A stretch of 64,000 bases of DNA from Methylocystis hirsuta (lineage in GTDB: Bacteria; Pseudomonadota; Alphaproteobacteria; Rhizobiales; Beijerinckiaceae). Shown piece after piece: positions 9,752 to 21,335 of this stretch. Where the stretch lies: assembly GCF_003722355.1 (NCBI RefSeq), contig NZ_QWDD01000003.1, positions 124,001 to 188,000 of the forward strand, in the 5' to 3' direction. A model generated the notes under the pieces. It had not been told where the DNA came from. It saw only the letters and a program-made list of their open reading frames with translations, and did not search any database. Position numbers and translations under genes: made by a program. Each line of letters begins with the position of its first letter. Position 1 is the first letter of the stretch.

Positions 9752-10018
9752 TTGACGCACAGTCCAACCGAAACTGAGAAGCTTCAAGCGCTAGCGACCT
9801 ACGCCGATGTGAAAGGCGTGCTCGGGGATATGGATGACGCCATGATAACGGCGATTTTGGCCTTGCGACCAACGATCGTGGACATCGAGGAGTCCTCCAT
9901 GTGGCTTTCGGGAGATACCGACGTTTTCGGACCTGGTCAGCCTTTGAAGGATGTTCCGGGACAGATTGTTGCGCTTCTTACCGCTGATGAAGAAGAGAAT
10001 ACGTCACGCACTCGTTAG
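9752..10018 (+). CDS. Small hypothetical protein (TTG start)
   Basis: An 88-residue acidic protein, MTHSPTETEKLQALATYAD onward, with GDMDDAMITAILALRPT suggesting a short helical bundle. A TTG at 9752 is chosen as start because a perfect AGGAGG lies five bases upstream (9741-9746); the ATG at 9689 has no ribosome site. It precedes the hsp20-lon pair by about 95 bases. I do not recognise a family. Confidence 0.55.
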   Translation: MTHSPTETEKLQALATYADVKGVLGDMDDAMITAILALRPTIVDIEESSMWLSGDTDVFGPGQPLKDVPGQIVALLTADEEENTSRTR

Positions 10019-10113
10019 CAGGCGCGATAATTTTAACGTGTGACTTCGGTAGGGCGATGTGCGCGGCGTCGTTTAGTCGACGTCAGGTCGCTGGAAGCCA
10101 ATAGGCAAGAGTC

Positions 10114-10525
10114 ATGGACCAAGACCTTATGCGAAACTGGATGTGGTTAGAGGCATGTGAAATGCTGACCCGAGCGGAGCGACTGCATCGCAAGTTCTTC
10201 AGGCCGATCCAGTCGGTTTCGCGGTTGCCCACATGGGAGCCGCCGGTAGATATTCTGGAGACGGAACGAGAGATTCTCATTGTTGCGGCGTTACCGGGCG
10301 TCAGCGAGGACAGCATCGAAGTGGCGACCGAATCGGGTGAGTTGGTGTTTGCAGGAATTCGCACGCTCCCCGCCGAACTACAGACTGCGGTCATCCATCG
10401 CATGGAGCTTCCGCAGGGACGTTTCGAGCGTCGCGTCCGGCTACCGGCCGGCGCGTATGGCGTCATCCGACGCTCGACCGTCGACGGTTGCCTGCTGATC
10501 ACCATCCAGAAAGAAGGCGCATTTC

Positions 10526-10533
<8 letters not shown>
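10114..10533 (+). CDS. Hsp20/alpha-crystallin small heat shock protein
   Basis: A 139-residue sHSP. The alpha-crystallin core starts near residue 47 at PPVDILETEREILIVAALPG and includes the beta-strand segment LVFAGIR, FERRVRLPAGA and a final strand GCLLITIQKEG in place of the more usual GVLxI. These chaperones hold unfolding proteins without ATP. The reading frame overlaps the GTG start of lon by eight bases, which implies coupled translation of a holdase with a protease. It is divergent from the second Hsp20 at 26390-26887. Confidence 0.88.
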
Positions 10534-12985
<2,452 letters not shown>

Positions 12986-13090
12986 TTGATAGCTCTTTCA
13001 TCAACGGCAAAGCTAGGTTCAATCTGAGGTATGTCGCCAAATGACGTAGGCGCGGCATATGGCGATAGGCCGATGTCAGAAACTAGAACT

Positions 13091-13930
13091 TTAACTCTGG
13101 CTCCAACTGACGGATGCTTCGAAGGCCTGCTCAATGTGACGCACCCGCATCGAGATGTGAAACCAGTCGAGGACATGAGTGATTTTCTGTCGCGCCGCGC
13201 TGATCACGGCGCCTTTGAGCGCTGAATCGCCGTCGCTGAAAACCGAGAAATCTCTGCCAGGAATCCAACCCTGGGCGCGCAACGCAGCTCGAACAGCATC
13301 GACGTTGCTCGTCGAAATATTTGGAGCGACCGCAAAATGGCGTGGCGCGCGTCCATCGGGTTCGACGTGTCCCATGATTTTCTCGAACTGTCGTGTCAGA
13401 TATCCCGGCACAGCACGGATGTGGGCGCCATCGATGAAAACGGACATCGGGCCCGGTCCGACACGGCTCATGCGATGCGGGTTCGCCAAATCTTTTGTCT
13501 CGATCTGATCTGCAAGCCGTGCGAGCCGATTTCGAACGCTTTTGTGATTGTGAGGGCGGGCGGCGGGCACGAAAAGATCGAGAACCCGGCTGGCTTCGCG
13601 GAATGAAAGCCGCGCACCGAGCTCCGCCTGCACGCGCTCCGGCTCTGGCGTTGTTCGTCCAGCCAACAGAGTCGGCAATCGATTTGAAGACGTCGCATCC
13701 TGCGGCGGCGAACAGTATCAGAGATGGTTTTGCCTTCTTCCAGGGTCAGGCCGAAATCTTTGAGATGAGGCTGGTCCACATTGCGCCGGACAAGGAAAAT
13801 CTCTCGTCGCGCCGAAATGCCATCGACACCGACAAATTCCGCCAATATCGTCAACTCAATAATTCCCGTCACAGGCCTGCCTCCTCGATGGAAAATTTGA
13901 GCTTACACGACCTGAGGGACCCCCACCTTT
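13091..13930 (-). mobile_element. ISKra4-family transposase remnant
   Basis: Minus-strand pieces of an ISKra4 transposase in two frames. The N-terminal part (VDGISARREIFLVRR, LTLEEGKTI) gives way to SFREASRVLDLF, VRNRLARLADQIE, MSVFIDGAHIR, FSVFSDGDSALKG and HVLDWFHISMRVRHIEQA. The zinc-binding middle is missing or scrambled and the C-terminus is cut. The DNA beside the start (GTCGTGTAAGCTCAAATTTTC near 13898-13918) resembles the leader of the two better-preserved ISKra4 copies at 47-49 kb. Confidence 0.75.
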
Positions 13931-13934
13931 TTCC

Positions 13935-14356
13935 CACTCCCGTCGGCGTCTCGACACGCTCCAACGCAGCTCCGACGAGATCGGAAAGACCGCCGCGAGA
14001 CACGACGGCGGAAATGCGCTGAGCCTCGTGGGCCCCAGCGACCAGCGCCGCCGCGGCTCCAGTAATTGCGCCGAACAGGCCGATCGCCAGACTGCGAATG
14101 TCGCGGCGTGCGACGCCCAGGCGATAACCTCCTGCACACGCGCGCCAAGCAATTGGATGTCGAAGAGGTTACGGCAATCCTCGGCTTCCACGTCCGTAAG
14201 CAGATCGAATAGTAGAGCCGCGAAGCCATACTCCACGAGCCGCTTCGCTACAAATATGTTGCGCGGGCTTAAACGAGAGGAACCGCTGCCAAGGGCGAAG
14301 ATTATCACCCCGATTGGATCGGTGCAGGTGATCGCCGAAATTTTCGATCCCGCCAT
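13935..14356 (-). pseudogene. Dienelactone hydrolase-type alpha/beta hydrolase, frameshifted and truncated
   Basis: The frame opens with GVIIFALGSGSSRLSPRN, FVAKRLVEYGFAALLFDLL and LLGARVQEVIAWA, a hydrolase of the dienelactone-hydrolase class often joined to phosphoribosyltransferases in stress clusters. Near 14110 the frame shifts; the next frame continues RSLAIGLFGAITGAAAAL, the nucleophile region, and VVSRGGLSDLVGAAL, then stops at ERVETPT where an ISKra4 remnant begins. The nucleophile elbow reads GLFGAITG, with Ala where the catalytic residue (Ser/Cys) normally sits. The C-terminal Asp and His are missing. Confidence 0.7.
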
Positions 14357-14569
14357 CGCCGCCGCCTACGGTCCTGCGAAAGACGAACGCGTCGTCCCGA
14401 CCCATTGCGGCTCGCGCGGACTCGGCCGCCAGATCGAACCACCCCGGCGCTTATAAGGGTGTGCGCGCCGTCGTAAACTCGGCGAGGCCGGGGGGGGGGG
14501 CTTACGAAAAAAGTCGCGTTTCTGAAGCCGCTCTTTTGCATAAAGGGGTGAGGAGCGCTCACGCCGGGT

Positions 14570-15634
14570 TCACTTCTGGAGCCATTGCGCGACGCGCGGC
14601 CATTCCGTCCCCAGCGTTAGGCGTCCCATGAAGAGCGCAAGATGTCCACAAGGTGCGAGCGTCGTCTCGATCTCGCTCGCGCCGACAAGCCTGGCTGCGG
14701 CGAAGGCTTGCGCCGGCGGCGCGATGGCGTCCTGCGCGCCCGCCAACAGAAACAAGGGACAGCGCAGATCGCGCAAATCGATAGTGCGCCCAAGCGCCGG
14801 AAATGTCCCGGTCGCAAGACGGTTTTCACGATAGAGCCAATCGAAGACCTGACAATAATAAGGCGCCGGCAGGTCGAGCGACCGCCGGTCCCACCGGGCG
14901 AAAATCTCAACCGCTTTACCCGCTGCGTCGGTCGTCAACGGCGCCGACAGTTGTAGCGAGTCGCGGATACGCAGCTCTTCATCATATTCGCGCGGCCAGA
15001 GTGCGGTCATGTCTCGTCCAAGAAGAAGGCCGTCTCCGCGGCGGATCAGCTCGTCGATAACGACATCGGACAGAGAACTCATCGGCGTCGTCAAGGCGGA
15101 CGGCCCCACCTTGATGTCGATCGGCGCGCCGACGAGGACGAGACGACGCACTTGCGCGGCATAGACGAGCGACAGCCAGCCGCCTTGACAAAGGCCGATC
15201 ATGTCGACGGGGCGTCCGATGTCGTCGATGGCGACATTGAGGGATGCGAGCTGTGTATCGATCGTATGCAGCCTTGTCGCCGACGTCGCGGATTTCCATT
15301 CGACAAGGTGGAGATGAGCGCATCCATCGCGCAGCAGCGCCTCAAGAAGACTGTGTCCGGGCGCGAGATCGGCGAGTTGAGCGTCGTGAAGCGCGAAAGG
15401 CGCAACAACGACGACAGGATTGCGGTCGCTCGCGGTCGAAAAGTCGCGAAGGCGCAGCGCGGAAAGCTCCAACGCCACGCGGTTCGGCGTCGTCCATTCC
15501 AGCGCTTCGGGTGGCGACCTCGCGTGGCTTTCGACGGCGGCGGTCTCCAGCTCAGCACCCGCCAACTGCAAAGAGCGGCGCCACATGTCTATCGTCGCCG
15601 CCCATGGCCATGCCCATATGTCCCATGCGTTCAT
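14570..15634 (-). CDS. PhaC-like alpha/beta hydrolase (polyhydroxyalkanoate synthase class)
   Basis: A 354-residue protein with the PhaC fold: VVVVAPFALHDAQLADLAPG, the nucleophile elbow GLCQGGWLSLVYAA with a cysteine as in PHA synthases, an acidic residue in LLAGAQDAIAPPAQ and the histidine in PCGHLALFMG. Length matches class III/IV PhaC rather than the 580-residue class I. Compared with the second copy at 53030-53748 it lacks the RFPDK residues after the nucleophile helix, an in-frame deletion close to the active site. It may polymerise or transfer hydroxyacyl groups; the substrate is unknown. Flanking hydrolase genes are broken. Confidence 0.75.
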   Translation of the reverse strand: MNAWDIWAWPWAATIDMWRRSLQLAGAELETAAVESHARSPPEALEWTTPNRVALELSALRLRDFSTASDRNPVVVVAPFALHDAQLADLAPGHSLLEALLRDGCAHLHLVEWKSATSATRLHTIDTQLASLNVAIDDIGRPVDMIGLCQGGWLSLVYAAQVRRLVLVGAPIDIKVGPSALTTPMSSLSDVVIDELIRRGDGLLLGRDMTALWPREYDEELRIRDSLQLSAPLTTDAAGKAVEIFARWDRRSLDLPAPYYCQVFDWLYRENRLATGTFPALGRTIDLRDLRCPLFLLAGAQDAIAPPAQAFAAARLVGASEIETTLAPCGHLALFMGRLTLGTEWPRVAQWLQK

Positions 15635-15764
15635 CCGAAATTCCTATGCGCTCGAGACTCCGACGGGAGCGTGATGTATTCTTTGAGCAGGCCAGCTTCG
15701 ACCGATCCAAGTCAAGATTTTCATTCAGGGCCAGCGAAGGCGCGGCGCCCATTTGACGTTTTTT

Positions 15765-16100
15765 TCAATTCTCCTCAACGATGACGCCCGCACCGCGTAA
15801 GGCGTCGACGGCGTCTTGGCCGCCTCTCAACGTAATTGAGCGTGTGGTGGAAAGTCGCACATGCGTTTCAAATCCGGCCGCGATTGCGTCGAGCGCGGCG
15901 GTGCGCACGCAGAAATTCTGCCCAAGCCCGACAATCAGGGCGCGATGGATCCCGCGGCGGCGTAAATGATTCGTCAGGCTCGTGCCATCAAACGCTGAAT
16001 ATTGGTCCCGTCGCGCGCCTCTCCCTTGCTGACGATTAATGCGTCTGGCGGCAGGCGCAGATCGGCGTGCTTGCCGGTCCTCGGAAGTTGAGCTCTAAGA
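15765..16100 (-). pseudogene. Nicotinamidase/isochorismatase-family C-terminal fragment
   Basis: Two minus-strand frames carry pieces of a nicotinamidase: LPPDALIVSKGEARDG, then one frame over QYSAFDGTSLTNHLRRRGI, RALIVGLGQNFCVRTAALDA and AAGFETHVRLSTT, ending at TGA 15765-15767. NFCVRTAALDA carries the catalytic cysteine segment. The N-terminal half with the aspartate is missing and a shift separates the pieces, so it is not functional. It abuts the start of the ABC exporter gene on the other strand. Confidence 0.65.
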
Positions 16101-16106
16101 ACGAAT

Positions 16107-17825
16107 ATGACTGAAGCCCTTATTTCAAACCCAGTCGACGCACGGCTCCTGCGCCGCTTCGCAAGTCTCTCCTTCGGCTTCTGGACCGGCGCGACGCGCC
16201 GCAAGGCGTCCCTGTTCGCGCTCGGGCTATTTCTTTGCCTAGTCCTGAACCTCGCCCCCGCCATTGCGGTAAACCGATGGCACAAGTTCTTCTTCGACGC
16301 ACTGCAGAACAAGGACCAGCGCCTGATTCTGTTCAGCATCGGCCTGATTCTAGCGCTGGCAGTCGCCTCTGCGTTGGCGAGCGTCGCGCTGCTGCAGGCG
16401 CGCATGCGCTTCCAGTTACGCTGGCGTGAATGGCTGACGCAGACACTCGTGCGGCGCTGGATGGAGCGCCGCCGCTTTTATCAGCTCAGCGTCCTTCGGC
16501 TTGTCGACAATCCGGAAGCGCGCATCGCCGAGGATGGGCGGATCGCCATCGATCTCTTCGTCGACTTTGCGACGGGTGTCACGAACGCTCTGCTCATGGC
16601 GGTCTCCTTCGTCAGCGTGTTGTGGTTCATCGGAGGCTCGCTGACGGTTGGGGGCGTGACGATCCCAGGCTATCTTGTGATCGCGGTCGTGATCTATTCC
16701 GCCTCGACGTCCTTCGGCATGCTACTTTTGGGCCGCCCGCTCGTAGCGCGCGTCGAGGCGAAGGCGGCCGCCGAGGCGGACTTTCGCTATGAACTCACGC
16801 ACACTCGTGAGAACGCGGAAACGATCGCGCTCATTGGCGGCGACGACGCTGAACGGGAGAAGCACTACGCCAGATTTGATCATGTCGCATTGCGCTGGAT
16901 CGAGGTGATCGGACGACAGGCGCGCATGCTCTTCCTGTCGAGCGGTAACAACGTGCTCGCGCCGATCACCCCGCTCCTGCTCGGCGCTCCGAAATATCTC
17001 GCCGGCGAAATGTCGCTCGGCGATCTCATGCAGGCGGCGGCCGCCTTCATACAGGTGCAATTGGCGCTCAACTGGCTCGCCGACAATTCGCTGCGCCTTG
17101 CCGATTGGTTCGCCTCGGCGCGGCGCGTCGCCGCCCTTGACCGCTTCTTCGATGACCTCGACGAGCTCGCGACGGGAGCCGAGGACAGGATGATCGATCT
17201 CGCCTTCAGCGAAGACGGCGCATTGCATTTTTGCGGGCTCTCCATCGCCCAGCATGACGGGACGCTGATGCTCGCGGACACCGATGCGGTGATCGGACGC
17301 GGCGAGAAGGTTCTCGTGAAGGGAGATTCGGGTGCCGGCAAGAGCACGCTGATCCGCGCTATGGCCGGGTTGTGGCCCTGGGGCAGCGGCCGCATCCTGC
17401 GTCCGAGGGGTGCGCGCATCGCTTTCATGCCGCAGCAGCCGTACATGCCGCGGGGCACGCTGCGCGATGCGCTCGACTATCCCCGCGACGACACGCCGCC
17501 CGACCTTGCGCGCGCCGAAAAAATCCTCACCGCCTGTGGCCTGGCTCATCTCGTATCGCGCCTGGAGGAGGAGCAGAGCTGGTCCGATGTGCTATCCGGC
17601 GGCGAACAGCAACAGCTCGGCTTCGCGCGCGTGCTGCTGAGGCCGCCAGACATTATCATCATGGACGAGCCCACCTCGGCGCTGGACGACCTCAGCCAGA
17701 CGCGGCTGATGGAGCTGCTCTGCGAGGAAGCGCCGGGCTCGACCATCATCCATGCCGCACGCCGCAATGTAGACGAGCGCTTCTACGACCGCGAGATCCA
17801 GCTCAACGCGAGAGCCACATCTTAG
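16107..17825 (+). CDS. ABC transporter, fused permease and ATPase (SbmA/BacA-like YddA class)
   Basis: A 572-residue half-transporter. The first 330 residues form about six membrane spans (FALGLFLCLVLNLAPAIAV, LILFSIGLILALAVASALA, LLMAVSFVSVLWFIGG) of the SbmA/BacA type with EADFRYELTHTRENAE. The ATPase follows: Walker A KGDSGAGKSTLIRAMAGLW at about residue 405, signature LSGGEQQQLGFARVLL, Walker B IIIMDEPTSALDD and a histidine switch in TIIHAARR. Such proteins move peptides or cobalamin-like substrates across the inner membrane. It is complete and has no partner gene beside it. Confidence 0.88.
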   Translation: MTEALISNPVDARLLRRFASLSFGFWTGATRRKASLFALGLFLCLVLNLAPAIAVNRWHKFFFDALQNKDQRLILFSIGLILALAVASALASVALLQARMRFQLRWREWLTQTLVRRWMERRRFYQLSVLRLVDNPEARIAEDGRIAIDLFVDFATGVTNALLMAVSFVSVLWFIGGSLTVGGVTIPGYLVIAVVIYSASTSFGMLLLGRPLVARVEAKAAAEADFRYELTHTRENAETIALIGGDDAEREKHYARFDHVALRWIEVIGRQARMLFLSSGNNVLAPITPLLLGAPKYLAGEMSLGDLMQAAAAFIQVQLALNWLADNSLRLADWFASARRVAALDRFFDDLDELATGAEDRMIDLAFSEDGALHFCGLSIAQHDGTLMLADTDAVIGRGEKVLVKGDSGAGKSTLIRAMAGLWPWGSGRILRPRGARIAFMPQQPYMPRGTLRDALDYPRDDTPPDLARAEKILTACGLAHLVSRLEEEQSWSDVLSGGEQQQLGFARVLLRPPDIIIMDEPTSALDDLSQTRLMELLCEEAPGSTIIHAARRNVDERFYDREIQLNARATS

Positions 17826-18227
17826 CCTAACAGCCGTGGGCGTTTTGACCTTTTATTCCTTGGAGCTAAACGTAAGTAGCGTGACTCGGCGTGTCGCGAT
17901 GAAGGCTGTGCTGACGACGCTTCGTGGGCTGATTTTGTGACGGTGGCGCTGTTCATCTATCACGCCAACGCGATGGCGAAAGACCAGCTTCTCGACGCTC
18001 GCCCCCGCCGGCTGAGCGTGCGATCGGTATTCGACGAGGAAGGCGCTTAAACTGGGAAATTCGCGGTGAGTGCCGGCGGTCGTCGGCTGGTGGCGCTAAA
18101 ACCTTTCGTCAAGAGGAAGCGCCTTACCAAAAGCACGCTGGTTCCCTGCAGCGCTAGGACGAACGGAATCGAGGGACGAGGAATCGCTTGCCGAGAACAC
18201 GATGCGCGAAGCCTTGCACCCCCTCGA
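17826..18227. other. Intergenic stretch, no supported gene
   Basis: About 400 bases after the ABC transporter. One plus-strand open frame near 17938-18050 encodes ALFIYHANAMAKDQLLD and RRLSVRSVFDEEGA and ends TAA, but lacks a proper start and family. It may be a gene remnant. Confidence 0.4.
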
Positions 18228-18395
18228 TCAATTCCGGGCATTCAAAATCTGCACGATCAGGGCCTGACAGTCGATGAAATCGCCGCACGGTTTTTCTTCG
18301 GTGGGCAGGTTGCGCACCGCCGCCTCAAACTCGCGGTGGCCAGTCCAAAACGGCTCGATCTTTATGTCGCCGAGGAGCACGCTGGAACAACTCAT
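18228..18395 (-). CDS. Small hypothetical protein beside parDE
   Basis: A 55-residue open frame, MSCSSVLLGDIKIEPFWTG onward, with protein-like composition but no recognised family. The start is uncertain and the ribosome site weak. It lies downstream of the broken parE on the same strand and could be a further remnant of the same locus. Confidence 0.3.
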   Translation of the reverse strand: MSCSSVLLGDIKIEPFWTGHREFEAAVRNLPTEEKPCGDFIDCQALIVQILNARN

Positions 18396-18525
18396 GGCCT
18401 TCTGCGTCACCGGCGATCACGCGCGTCAGGAGTCGCTTTCATCATCCAGCGTCAGGCGAAGCAACCCGCGAAGCGTCGCCATGAATCTTGCGCCGCCTGG
18501 GCGCAAGCGCCCGCACTGAAATCTC

Positions 18526-18814
18526 TCACACCAAATCCTGCAAGCGCAGGCATCCATGAACATAGCGGACAATCTCCACGCGGTCGCCAAGGTTGCGGTA
18601 GAGGACGAGGTAGTCGCCAACGGGAAAGTGCCGCAGGTCGGCGGCAATGTCGGGCGGCGCCATGCCGCGGCGCGGGTTTTCGCTGAGCAGTTCCGAAAGG
18701 TCATGCAAGCACGCCATCAGCTTTTCAGCCGCCGCCGGACTATCCGCGGCGATCGCGGTTGCCGATATCCTCAAGATCGCGCGCGGCGCCGGGCGTGATG
18801 ACAAGCCGCGTCAT
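18526..18814 (-). pseudogene. parE: ParE/RelE-family toxin, frameshifted
   Basis: The first codons MTRLVITPGAARDLEDIGN match a ParE toxin and start with an ATGA overlap on the stop of parD. After about 19 codons the frame runs into a TAG; the correct protein continues one frame over with IAADSPAAAEKLMACLHDL, RHFPVGDYLVLYR and VEIVRYVHGCRL-type ending, stopping at 18526-18528. One inserted or lost base around GGCAACCGCG explains the break. The toxin, which would poison DNA gyrase, is therefore inactivated while its antitoxin remains open. Confidence 0.75.
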
Positions 18815-19086
18815 ATCTTGCTGACGGCGAGTCGCTGATATTTGCCGCGCAGCCGCTTGAACACAGGCGTGGCCTCGACCGCCGCGCCGCCTTCAATTCC
18901 TTCCTGCCACAGCCGCCGCAGTTCCTCCGCATCGAGCTCGCGCAGGGCGCGGCGCTGTTTCCAGTCGCGCAGCGCGTCGCGGACGACTTCGCTTGTCGAG
19001 GTGTATTCGCCGGTTTCGATGGCCTCCCTAATCAAGGCGAGAAATTCGGGGGAGAGGGCGATGCTGACCTTTTGGATGTTGGACAT
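18811..19086 (-). CDS. parD: ParD-family ribbon-helix-helix antitoxin
   Basis: A 91-residue antitoxin. The ribbon-helix-helix half (KVSIALSPEFLALIREAI, YTSTSEVVRDALRDW) binds its own promoter and the charged C-terminal half (LDAEELRRLWQEG) wraps the ParE toxin. The gene precedes parE with a four-base overlap, the usual order. Because parE is frameshifted, parD here probably survives as an orphan that could neutralise related toxins or only repress itself. An AT-rich TACTAT lies in the upstream region at about 19108-19113. Confidence 0.85.
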   Translation of the reverse strand: MSNIQKVSIALSPEFLALIREAIETGEYTSTSEVVRDALRDWKQRRALRELDAEELRRLWQEGIEGGAAVEATPVFKRLRGKYQRLAVSKI

Positions 19087-19253
19087 ACGGGCGCCTTTCT
19101 TGCCCCAATAGTAGCAAAATCGGCAGGATGATCACGACAATTCGGGCACGCCAGGTTTTCGATTGTCGCCCTGCCTAGGGCGCAATCGCGCCGTGGGCAT
19201 GGGGAAGCGCATCAGCCGTGCGAGGCGTTTGGGGTTGTCGCGTTGCACATAAT

Positions 19254-20109
19254 TGGGTCTTCCTCAAAGTATGTGCTCGGTTGGGACGCGTAGCGGCAAC
19301 ATCCGTGCGCGAAGGAGTTCAGTGCTTGCGCGACCGTACTTAGCGCGTTTGAGAGTTTCCAATCGATCGATTAATCCCTCGGTTTGTCCGTTGCTCCAAC
19401 GTTCGGTCAGCGCATTTCTGACTGCATCGATATGCCGTCGCAAGGTGCGGATGAATCTTTGCATTGCATAAATCGCTGAACGATGTGCATCACTCAGCCA
19501 GCCGCCAAGCCTCTGAGCGTCATTGCTTCGAAGGATGCCTCGGAACCGCATCGAAAAATGACGCATTGCGATGAAATCAGGCGACGATTATTTCAACACA
19601 TCTACCTTCGCTATCTGACCAGGTGTCAGCAACGCGCGCGGTTTCATGCAGAGTGCTGCGGCGACGATTAGCGAGATCAACCAGCCCGTTGCGGGATCGG
19701 CGGCGTGCGCGAACAGCTGGACGAGTTCCGCGACTCGCTGGGTTCGGCGTGCGTGACGAGGAGCAATTTCAGGCAGTTGATCAGAAAACGTTCGGCGCTC
19801 ACAATCCGCGTTGCAGTATCGCCATCGGCTTACCCGAAGCCTCACGGTCACGATCAACCCCTGGACCGGCAGGTCTTGCAGAAGTTTGTTATGCCAGCCG
19901 TGCCGCAGCGCAGATCGTTTGCCACATCCCGGGCAAATTCCAGACGCATGACTCGCGATTGCCGAAATTAACCATCCGCCGCGGACGCGCTCGGCGGTGA
20001 GAATTTGAGCGCTCGAGCCCGGAGCCCAACCTGATTTTGTTTGCATCCGCTCGGATAAGACCGCCGCCTGGCCAATCAAGCGGGCACCACAGACTTTGAG
20101 GAAGACCCA
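19254..20109 (-). mobile_element. ISL3-family element with internal deletion, 856 bp
   Basis: Ends carry a perfect 17-bp inverted repeat, TGGGTCTTCCTCAAAGT at 19254-19270 and its complement at 20093-20109. Inside, the minus strand encodes the transposase N-terminus with zinc-finger cysteines (CPGCGKRSALRHGWH, RRTFSDQLPEIAPRH) joined after HARRTQRVAELVQLF directly to the C-terminal part (DPATGWLI, MRHFSMRFRGILR, LTERWSNGQTEGLIDRLE). The catalytic core between them is deleted and a stop follows. No clear target duplication is seen. It could be mobilised only by a related transposase in trans. Confidence 0.85.
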
Positions 20110-20175
20110 TTTAAGAGTGAGCTAGAGTCTGGCCCCGATCGACCCAATGACGAGCGATGTGACGAGGCGCAGTCC

Positions 20176-20212
20176 GGGGAATTATCGCGATCGCGAGTTA
20201 ACGTAATTCCCC
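20176..20212. repeat. Nested palindrome
   Basis: GGGGAATTA (20176-20184) is repeated inverted as TAATTCCCC (20204-20212). Between them sits a perfect 12-base palindrome TCGCGATCGCGA and then GTTAAC. It lies 124 bases beyond the DUF2267 stop. It is not a typical terminator, since no T-run follows; a protein-binding site or an excised-element scar is possible. Confidence 0.6.
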
Positions 20213-20335
20213 AAGCGCCACTACCCGACGAGACCGAAATTGACGAAGGCCTCCGGCGCGGGGATGAGTCGCGCCGACGCGAGGATCTTCGGTCAAGCAA
20301 GGCTGTGCGCCTTATGGAAGGCGGAAGTCCAATGC

Positions 20336-20773
20336 TCAATCGGCCTTGGGAGGCCATAGCGCACGCAGGTCGGATGGCAGGGCTTGGCGCACCTTGTCAA
20401 TCTCGCCGCCGCTGATTTTGTCTGAGAGCAGACGGAATGTCGCCGTGACCGCCTCCAAGGTGTCGCTCATCGGGTCGGTGACGAAGGCGTCGTCGATTCG
20501 GGCGAGGAAACTCGCTTTGTCGCGCTTCTTGACCGGGGTGGCGGCGGGCCGCCAGTCCTCATAGTAGACGCCACGCAGCAAGAGCGGCAACTGCGCGCCG
20601 AGATGCGCGGTATCGTTTACCTGCAACCAGTCGCGTACAGCTTGAAGCACCGTCCTCAGTAAGCGATAGGCGCGCGGCTTGTTGTCCCAACCAACCATTG
20701 CATCCAATTCATTGATCCAGCGATGGGTCAACTGAACCGTGCGATCAATTCCATCGAAACCTGCTGTGCTCAT
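20336..20773 (-). CDS. DUF2267 domain protein
   Basis: A 145-residue acidic-helical protein of the DUF2267 family: RTVQLTHRWINELDAMVGW, AYRLLRTVLQAVRDWL and LPLLLRGVYYEDWRP are typical. The family forms a helical repeat domain and is common beside CBS, Hsp20 and PHA-type genes in stress clusters. Start at 20773 (MSTAGFDGID) is chosen over upstream ATGs because homologues begin here. It is followed on the left by an empty region with a nested palindrome. The function is not known. Confidence 0.8.
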   Translation of the reverse strand: MSTAGFDGIDRTVQLTHRWINELDAMVGWDNKPRAYRLLRTVLQAVRDWLQVNDTAHLGAQLPLLLRGVYYEDWRPAATPVKKRDKASFLARIDDAFVTDPMSDTLEAVTATFRLLSDKISGGEIDKVRQALPSDLRALWPPKAD

Positions 20774-20915
20774 GTGACGCGCTCCCCAGTGTAAGGTTTC
20801 TATAGCAAGGCCTCCGGGACGCATCTCGCGGCAGCAAACGCCCCTCGCTCGCGCCGTATTGATCGACGGATCCGGCGCCGGTCGCGACAGCGAATTCACT
20901 CTGTAGCTTAACGGC

Positions 20916-21335
20916 TCAGGCGTGATGCGCCGAAACGGCCTTCATAACTTCGGCCGAGAGGTCGCGCGACCCTGCCTGAGAAATATCGCCAAGGGTGACA
21001 ATTCCAACCATGCGCTTGTTTTCATCGATCACTGGAAGGCGGCGAATCTGCTTGCTTTCCATGATGCGTGCCGCATCGTTGATCTCCTCGGCGTCGCGAC
21101 AATAGATGACGCCGCTGGTCATCACGTCGCGCGCCGTGAGCTTAGAGATGTCCTTACCCTGAGCAACGGCCCTAATTGTGATGTCGCGGTCGGTGACCAT
21201 ACCGACAAGACGGTCATTTTCACCGATTGGGATCGCGCCAATGTCATGTTCCAGCATCTTCTTCGCCACAGTGGCGATCGGCGTATCGGGCGAAAGCCAT
21301 TCGACGCCCCTGTGCATTACATCTCGAACCTTCAT
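20916..21335 (-). CDS. Two-CBS-domain protein
   Basis: A 139-residue stand-alone CBS pair, starting MKVRDVMHRGVEWLSPDTPI, with the motif GMVTDRDITIRAVA in the first domain and GIVTLGDISQAGSRDL in the second. Such Bateman modules bind adenosine nucleotides and act as energy or redox sensors. AGGAG lies eight bases before the start at 21335, so the longer open frame upstream is not used. It lies in the same direction as DUF2267, 142 bases ahead of it; a shared transcript is plausible. Confidence 0.9.
   Translation of the reverse strand: MKVRDVMHRGVEWLSPDTPIATVAKKMLEHDIGAIPIGENDRLVGMVTDRDITIRAVAQGKDISKLTARDVMTSGVIYCRDAEEINDAARIMESKQIRRLPVIDENKRMVGIVTLGDISQAGSRDLSAEVMKAVSAHHA

Noticed and set aside
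15152..15784. A plus-strand frame opposite the PhaC-like gene
   Set aside because: Antisense shadow of a gene with a visible catalytic triad.
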